Assembly: GCA_900545175.1 (NCBI GenBank)
Contig: UQYF01000028.1
Location: forward strand, 1 to 35,571
Source: an uncultured Eubacteriales bacterium
GTDB lineage: Bacteria; Bacillota; Clostridia; Lachnospirales; Lachnospiraceae
DNA length: 35,571 nt
Reading direction: 5' to 3'
Shown: one piece after another, positions 30,879 through 35,571 of the stretch
How positions within the stretch are numbered: position 1 is the first letter of the stretch
Layout: each line of letters starts with the position of its first letter
The notes under the pieces: generated by a model
The model's input: only the letters and a program-made list of their open reading frames with translations
Told to the model about the DNA's origin: nothing
The model's database searches: none
Position numbers and translations under genes: made by a program

Positions 30879-32252
30879 ATGGCAAAAGCGAAAAATACAG
30901 CTTTTTTTTGCAAGGAGTGTGGTTACGAGTCATCAAAATGGCTGGGACAGTGTCCTGAATGCAGACAGTGGAATACATTTGTGGAGGAGCCGGTTGTAAA
31001 ACAGACAGCTAAACAAAATGTGAGGGGGACGGTTCATGCGGATGTGACACCATCAGTTCTTGCAGGAATATCACTTGATGAGGAGGAGCGGACTCTTACA
31101 GGCTACTCAGAACTTGACAGAGTGCTTGGCGGTGGCATAGTGAGAGGTTCGCTTGTGCTTGTCGGAGGTGATCCGGGAATCGGAAAATCGACATTACTGT
31201 TGCAGGTATGCCGCAATCTTTCAAATACAAAAAATGTATTATACATATCAGGAGAGGAGTCGCTCAGACAGATTAAGCTTCGCGCTGACAGAATAGGCGA
31301 GTTTTCTGATAAATTATCGTTACTGTGCGAGACAAATCTTGATGTGATTGACGATATTATAAGAAAGACACTGCCGGACGTTGTCATAATTGATTCTATA
31401 CAGACTATGTTCTGTGAGAATACTGCATCTGCTCCGGGAAGCGTCAGCCAGGTGCGTGAATCGACGGCTGTTCTTATGAATATTGCCAAAGGACTCAATA
31501 TTTCGATTTTTATTGTCGGACATGTAACAAAGGAAGGTGTTGTGGCAGGACCTAGAATACTTGAACATATGGTTGATACGGTTCTGTATTTTGAAGGTGA
31601 TAAAAATGCGGCATATCGTATTTTAAGGGCAGTAAAGAACAGGTTTGGCTCGACAAATGAGATTGGTGTATTTGAGATGCGCGAGAGCGGACTTACAGAG
31701 GTCACTAATCCGTCAGAATATATGCTTGACGGCAGGCCGGATGGAGCGCCGGGATCAGTTGTTGCGTGTCTTATGGAAGGAACACGCCCTATGCTTGTGG
31801 AAATTCAGGCGCTTGTATGTCAGTCGAACTTCGGAATGCCAAGAAGAACGGCAGCAGGCGCGGATATTAACAGATTTAATCTTCTTATGGCTGTGCTTGA
31901 AAAGAGAATAGGATTGAGGCTGTCGGGTTGTGATGCGTATTTGAATATTGCAGGTGGACTAAGAATATCGGAGCCTGCACTTGACCTTGCCATAGTATAT
32001 GCTGTATTATCAAGTTATAAAAATCTTACGGTTGACCATAACACTATAGTGTTTGGCGAAGTCGGTCTGACGGGTGAAGTAAGAGCTGTAAGTCATGCGG
32101 CGGTGAGAGTTAACGAAGCTGTTAAACTTGGCTTTACAACATGTATAATGCCGGAAGTTTGTCTTAAAAATATTAAGCCGGATGGACGCATTAAGTTAAT
32201 AGGCATTAAGTCGGTCAATGAGCTTTTGAATGTTACATCCAAAGGTTTATAA
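30879..32252 (+). CDS. radA: DNA repair protein RadA (Sms)
   Basis: RadA is a DnaB-like helicase that processes recombination intermediates. The 457-residue protein has an N-terminal zinc finger (C11, C14, C25, C28 in CKECGYESSKWLGQCPEC), Walker A GDPGIGKST (97-105), the RadA-specific KNRFG motif (253-257) and a C-terminal Lon-like domain (SGCDAYLNIAGGLRISEPALDLAI). ATG 30879 is chosen over an in-frame GTG six bases upstream, which overlaps the AGGTGG site. The usual Firmicutes neighbourhood clpC-radA is kept, with one extra gene between. Confidence 0.96.
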   Translation: MAKAKNTAFFCKECGYESSKWLGQCPECRQWNTFVEEPVVKQTAKQNVRGTVHADVTPSVLAGISLDEEERTLTGYSELDRVLGGGIVRGSLVLVGGDPGIGKSTLLLQVCRNLSNTKNVLYISGEESLRQIKLRADRIGEFSDKLSLLCETNLDVIDDIIRKTLPDVVIIDSIQTMFCENTASAPGSVSQVRESTAVLMNIAKGLNISIFIVGHVTKEGVVAGPRILEHMVDTVLYFEGDKNAAYRILRAVKNRFGSTNEIGVFEMRESGLTEVTNPSEYMLDGRPDGAPGSVVACLMEGTRPMLVEIQALVCQSNFGMPRRTAAGADINRFNLLMAVLEKRIGLRLSGCDAYLNIAGGLRISEPALDLAIVYAVLSSYKNLTVDHNTIVFGEVGLTGEVRAVSHAAVRVNEAVKLGFTTCIMPEVCLKNIKPDGRIKLIGIKSVNELLNVTSKGL

Positions 32253-32291
32253 TGGCAGACATGTACGTGAAGTTTAGGAGGAAATAAACAA

Positions 32292-32939
32292 ATGGATAAC
32301 AATGTATTAGTAAACGAAATGAAAAAGGTTGTATGTGATCTTGATGAATCACAGTTAAAGGTTGAGAAGCATGCATTCGATGTCATTAATTCATCAGATA
32401 CATCGCTTAACCTTGTGAGAGAAGGTATTACGAGCATAGGAGACATTATTGAACAGATTAACAGACTCAATGAAGTTGTTGAGCGTTCGTCTAAAAACAT
32501 CAAGGAACTTGAAAACCTTTCTAAAATGATAGAAGGCTTTACACAGGTTATAAGCGGAATAGCCAATAAGACTAACATCCTTTCACTCAATGCTTCTATA
32601 GAGGCTGCCAGAGCAGGAGATCAGGGAAGAGGATTTTCTGTTGTTGCAGGTGAGGTACGAAATCTTGCAGCTCAGACAGCGAAATCATCAAAAGAAATAG
32701 CAGATACAATCGTGAAGATTCAGGAATTTATATCAAACACAGTTCAGTCAATGAACCAGATATATGACAATACAACAAAACAGCATGAGATGGCAGGCTC
32801 AGTGAATGAACTCCTCAATAAAGTACTTGATGCAGCGCTTGTTGCAAATGACGAGTCGAGAGGCATGGAACATGAGATTGCATATCAGAGAGATATAACT
32901 GACAATGCAAAGAATGTGCTTGATAATTATCTGGGGTGA
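32292..32939 (+). CDS. Soluble methyl-accepting chemotaxis-type signalling protein
   Basis: The 215-residue protein consists almost wholly of a long antiparallel coiled coil. The hairpin tip is the family signature NASIEAARAGDQGRGFSVVAGEVRNLA (about 100-126). It has no membrane span, HAMP or recognisable sensor domain; the first 45 residues are polar and helical. Such proteins can join chemoreceptor arrays through CheA/CheW contact at the tip, but no che gene is near. ATG 32292 follows TTTAGGAGG. It lies 39 bases after radA. Confidence 0.88.
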   Translation: MDNNVLVNEMKKVVCDLDESQLKVEKHAFDVINSSDTSLNLVREGITSIGDIIEQINRLNEVVERSSKNIKELENLSKMIEGFTQVISGIANKTNILSLNASIEAARAGDQGRGFSVVAGEVRNLAAQTAKSSKEIADTIVKIQEFISNTVQSMNQIYDNTTKQHEMAGSVNELLNKVLDAALVANDESRGMEHEIAYQRDITDNAKNVLDNYLG

Positions 32940-32972
32940 TTAGGCGGTATTATTAACGATGGGGAAAAGCAA

Positions 32973-34517
32973 ATGAATAAAGGATTGGAAAAAATCAAAA
33001 AAAATATTATTTTGTACATAGCTTGCATATGTGCAATATTTTTACATTTTTATGCATTGGATAAAATACCTATGGCATGGCATCCTGATGAAGCCGGGTC
33101 AGCTTATGATGCATGGTGCATAGCTAATTACGGGGTTGACAGATACCGAATGTCATATCCGGTATTGTTTACGAACTTTGGCGGTGGAGGTCAGAGTGCA
33201 CTTTATACATATATGGCTTCTTTTTTTGTTAAAATATTTGGAATGTCATTATATGTTTTCAGAATTCCTGCAGCGATAATGTCATTGGCAGTAATGTTTT
33301 CGGGAATAGGTGTTTTGACGGTGTTGAAAGCTGAAAAAAAACAGAAAATCATGTGGGTAGTACTATATACTATTCTTCCGTATTTTTTTATGGCAGGCAG
33401 AATAGGACTTGACTGTAACCTTATGCTCGGAACGTCATCGGTGTTTATATGTTCTTTGATATATGCACTCAAAAAAGACAAAACATGGATGTATATTATA
33501 TCGGGTCTGGCAGCGGGGATTGTCCTGTACACATACACAGTGAGTTATCTGGTTATGGTTCTGTTTATTGTAATGACATTTATTTTGATGATGTTATATA
33601 AAAGATTTAATTTTTTGAATGCTGTAGCTTTTTGTGTGCCGCTTGCCGTGCTTGCATTACCTCTTATAATAGTTCAGGTTATCAATATTTTTGATTTGGA
33701 AACACTCGTAATAGGCAAGATTACATTTGTTAAACTGGCTGGATACAGAGGCGGGGAAGTGGATATACCGAGAATAAGCAGACTGCCTAAGGTGCTCAAG
33801 GCCGTTTTTCTTCATGATGAAATGAGATATAATTCCAATCCGAAATTTTGTACGCTGTATTATGCTTCAATACCTTTTTTTGTTGCCGGACTGATCAACG
33901 CAGTATATCAGTTTATAAAGAATATTAGAGATAGAAAGTTTCATCCGTCAGATATAATTCTGCTCTGGTTTACGGCAGAGATTATTGTAGGCACCATGTT
34001 AGGAGGAGATGGACCTAATACAAATAAAATGAATGGTATATTTTTCAGTGTATTATTTTATGTGGTTGGTGGAGTTAATTTGATAATTGATAAAGCTAAA
34101 CATAAAAAAACAGTTACTTTTATTATAGCCATTATTTATTTAATTTTTGCCGTAGCATTTTTTAAATATTATTTTACACAAGAAAAGTATTTTAAATACG
34201 CAGGCTTTAACGGAACTCTGGAGCACGCCTTTGATATTATAGAGAGCAATGATTCGCTTAAAGATAAGACGGTATATATTGGATGGGGCGTGAATACATA
34301 TATCTATTATTTTCTGACAGAATTGCCGTCACCATATGAAATGCATATTGAAGACTACATGGGAGAATGTGGCAAATATAAATTCTCTCTTCCGGAAGAG
34401 ATTGAAGAAAATGCCTGCTATATTATGTTCGGCTGGAGCGATACATATAATACATTGAGTCAAAGAGACGATTTTCAGATGATAGAGCTTGAAAACGACA
34501 TGAGACTTGCATACTGA
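32973..34517 (+). CDS. GT-C-type polytopic membrane glycosyltransferase-like protein
   Basis: The 514-residue protein begins with a basic stretch and a membrane span (IILYIACICAIFLHFYAL). The first extracytoplasmic loop follows, with D39-E40 in WHPDEAGSAYDAW, the position of the catalytic acidic residue in PMT/ArnT-type GT-C enzymes. About ten to eleven spans follow, then a C-terminal polar domain of about 95 residues. The family uses polyprenyl-phosphate sugars, but donor and acceptor here are unknown. ATG 32973 follows GGGGAAAAG. The gene is AT-rich compared with the YfhO-like gene and ends in a strong terminator. It resembles the protein at 23146 only in architecture. Confidence 0.75.
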   Translation: MNKGLEKIKKNIILYIACICAIFLHFYALDKIPMAWHPDEAGSAYDAWCIANYGVDRYRMSYPVLFTNFGGGGQSALYTYMASFFVKIFGMSLYVFRIPAAIMSLAVMFSGIGVLTVLKAEKKQKIMWVVLYTILPYFFMAGRIGLDCNLMLGTSSVFICSLIYALKKDKTWMYIISGLAAGIVLYTYTVSYLVMVLFIVMTFILMMLYKRFNFLNAVAFCVPLAVLALPLIIVQVINIFDLETLVIGKITFVKLAGYRGGEVDIPRISRLPKVLKAVFLHDEMRYNSNPKFCTLYYASIPFFVAGLINAVYQFIKNIRDRKFHPSDIILLWFTAEIIVGTMLGGDGPNTNKMNGIFFSVLFYVVGGVNLIIDKAKHKKTVTFIIAIIYLIFAVAFFKYYFTQEKYFKYAGFNGTLEHAFDIIESNDSLKDKTVYIGWGVNTYIYYFLTELPSPYEMHIEDYMGECGKYKFSLPEEIEENACYIMFGWSDTYNTLSQRDDFQMIELENDMRLAY

Positions 34518-34531
34518 TGTTATGATATCCG

Positions 34532-34570
34532 AAAAACCTTCACTTGAACTTAAAACAAGTGAAGGTTTTT
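34532..34570 (+). terminator. Terminator of the GT-C gene
   Basis: A perfect 15-bp stem pairs 34532-34546 with 34556-34570 across a 9-nt loop, with a five-A/five-T base that supplies the T run. It can work in both directions. Confidence 0.93.
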
Positions 34571-34575
34571 ACTTT

Positions 34576-34775
34576 ATAAGATTTAGATGTCAAAACATGC
34601 AGTTTGATTCCAAATAGGTATATCATGTTATATTTAGGTATATCAGCTCGGCTGTATGAAGTAAGTTGTTCTAACGACATTGAAATAATATTTCTGCTTC
34701 AGCCACAGATACAAAATCAACCTTCCATGGCTGTACGATATACAGAGTCTTAAGAACAACTAAGCTTCTTCGGAA
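34576..34775. repeat. Second palindromic region, related to the one at 25206
   Basis: The first 24 bases (34576-34599) match 25206-25229 with two differences. Further on, AGTTGTTCT (34664-34672) pairs with AGAACAACT (34753-34761), and the flanking GAAG and CTTC extend the stem. Inside, GGCTGT (about 34650), CAGCCA (about 34700) and TGGCTGT (about 34729) offer alternative pairings. CTTCGGA near the 3' end is also shared with the first element. GGTATATCA occurs twice between 34617 and 34645. No ORF is supported here. Confidence 0.65.
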
Positions 34776-34928
34776 ACGTCAGAAATGGTGTATAATTGGG
34801 AAAAATAAAAATGACATGACAAAAGAGCGAAGGGACTTCGCCATGACGTTGTACAAGAAATTCTTAAAAATCAGAATATTTAAACAATTTAAGCTTTTTT
34901 TGATAAAAAACTATTTATAATTTAGGGG

Positions 34929-34957
34929 TTTACAAATCAAGGACGGCATGATATTAT
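34929..34957 (+). promoter_or_regulatory. rRNA operon promoter P0 (predicted)
   Basis: TTTACA (34929-34934), a 17-bp spacer and TATTAT (34952-34957) are both 5/6 matches. TCAAGG (34937-34942) and CCTTGA (34965-34970) form an inverted repeat around the -10 box, a possible operator. Confidence 0.6.
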
Positions 34958-34979
34958 AAACACGCCTTGAAACACAAGA

Positions 34980-35007
34980 CACTGAGCAGCGCAGAAGCGG
35001 CTCAGTG
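34980..35007 (+). other. Hairpin between rRNA promoters P0 and P1
   Basis: CACTGAGC (34980-34987) pairs with GCTCAGTG (35000-35007). An inner CGC/GCG and an AGAA loop continue the stem after a 2-nt bulge. No immediate T run follows; TTTTT appears 14 bases later. It may limit P0 transcripts. Confidence 0.6.
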
Positions 35008-35054
35008 AAATTGTAAACAGTTTTTAGAAAAAAGAAAAAATTCTTAAAAAGCTA

Positions 35055-35083
35055 TTGACAAATACATTACAAGGTGTTAATAT
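35055..35083 (+). promoter_or_regulatory. rRNA operon promoter P1 (predicted)
   Basis: TTGACA (35055-35060), 17-bp spacer, TAATAT (35078-35083). The predicted start near 35090 is immediately followed by a 6-bp hairpin (GTCGCC 35091-35096 with GGCGAC 35107-35112), so P1 RNA would have a structured 5' end. Confidence 0.75.
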
Positions 35084-35180
35084 AAAAAATGTCGCCAAGA
35101 TACAGCGGCGACGGTCGGGAATGATAACTTTGTTTGAAAAGAAATGCTTCAAAAAGTTTTTTAAAAAGTTAAAAAAGTTC

Positions 35181-35209
35181 TTGACAGACAAAACGGTTTG
35201 TGATAATAT
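35181..35209 (+). promoter_or_regulatory. rRNA operon promoter P2 (predicted)
   Basis: TTGACA (35181-35186), 17-bp spacer, TAATAT (35204-35209). Same -35, spacing and -10 as P1, 126 bp downstream. An AT-rich tract of A and T runs lies just upstream, as in UP elements. Tandem promoters are usual for rRNA operons. Confidence 0.8.
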
Positions 35210-35258
35210 AAACAAGCTGTTGCTGATGTGGATGACAAAATCCTTCAGAAAACGACAG

Positions 35259-35279
35259 AGTTCTTTGATAACTGAACAG
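35259..35279 (+). promoter_or_regulatory. boxA-like antitermination site
   Basis: AGTTCTTTGATAACTGAACA follows the pattern common in clostridial pre-16S leaders. In known systems boxA binds NusB-NusE and protects rRNA transcription from Rho. Confidence 0.65.
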
Positions 35280-35390
35280 TAAAACAACCCTGAAAATTCT
35301 AACGGGTTTCGAAGTGGTTTCTGCTTTGAAAACCTGAGAATATTCAGAAACGAACAAAAACCTTAACTCAAAAATCTTTAGATTTTTGGT

Positions 35391-35502
35391 GACGATAGCC
35401 CGAAGGGCTTTCGTCTGGTAAATTTTTTTAACGGAGAACGAAAGAAGCTTCAAAGACGAGAATCCTTTGGATTATCGTCAGAAGGCCAGAGTAGTTCTGA
35501 CG
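35391..35502 (+). other. Pre-16S leader hairpins, two of them with the same geometry
   Basis: Hairpin a (35391-35415) and hairpin b (35455-35479) both have GACGA/TCGTC outer arms, one internal mismatch, five inner pairs and a 3-nt loop, but different inner bases. Hairpin c pairs CGTCAGAA (35476-35483) with TTCTGACG (35495-35502) and shares four bases with hairpin b, so b and c compete. They end 11 nt before the predicted mature 16S end and are candidates for processing signals. Confidence 0.75.
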
Positions 35503-35513
35503 GAATTAAACTT

Positions 35514-35571
<58 letters not shown>

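Noticed and set aside
31103..31705. 200-residue minus-strand frame inside radA
   Set aside because: Antisense shadow of RadA; no independent coding evidence.
35055..35282. Frames on either strand in the rRNA leader
   Set aside because: They overlap rRNA promoters P1 and P2 and the boxA site; composition is Lys/Phe-rich from A/T runs.

Overview
The window looks like a stretch of a Lachnospiraceae (Clostridia) chromosome, of the Roseburia / Agathobacter / Lachnospira type. The evidence is an AT-rich low-GC composition, Gram-positive Shine-Dalgarno sites, a T-box leader, sigH beside cysS-mrnC-rlmB, an mcsA-mcsB-clpC-radA order, and tRNA genes without an encoded CCA. Every gene I can support lies on the + strand, ending in the start of a 16S rRNA gene. 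This fits a leading-strand core region and shows no phage or plasmid island.

Layout: (1) 1-1105: the 3' end of a class II tRNA, a solitary HicB-like protein, and ispF with a CxxCxxC tail. (2) 1106-5614: a promoter, a cluster of TTTGCATA repeats and a T-box leader, then cysE-cysS-mrnC-rlmB-sigH. (3) 5615-7533: a stand-alone tRNA-Thr(GGU) with its own promoter and terminator, then a SulP transporter. (4) 7534-11202: a YtrA-type GntR regulator, an ABC ATPase and a large permease, preceded by a promoter, a palindrome and a terminator within 100 bp. (5) 11203-20800: a zinc-ribbon/HTH protein, a degenerate Nudix protein, the pyrimidine genes pyrF-pyrK-pyrD-cvpA-pyrE, two small membrane proteins separated by a 76-bp tandem repeat, and the purine genes purE-purM-purN-purD. 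(6) 20801-25191: an OmpR-type two-component system and a YfhO-like membrane protein whose upstream region carries three TGAAAG repeats on helical phasing. (7) 25192-30178: a long palindrome, then a YtrA-type GntR regulator in the place normally held by ctsR, followed by mcsA-mcsB-clpC. (8) 30179-34517: a small conserved protein, radA, a soluble chemoreceptor-like signalling protein and a GT-C-type membrane protein. (9) 34518-35571: a second palindromic region, tandem rRNA promoters, a boxA-like site, paired leader hairpins and the first 58 nt of 16S rRNA.

Most genes are ordinary housekeeping genes. The interest is in regulation and non-coding structure: the GntR-for-CtsR swap with a Tyr at the usual McsB cysteine position, the 76-bp repeats with compensatory changes, two related palindromic loci, a candidate response-regulator operator, and hairpins of identical geometry in the 16S leader. 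I found no convincing new defence, mobile or biosynthetic system. All domain calls come from reading motifs; no database search was possible.
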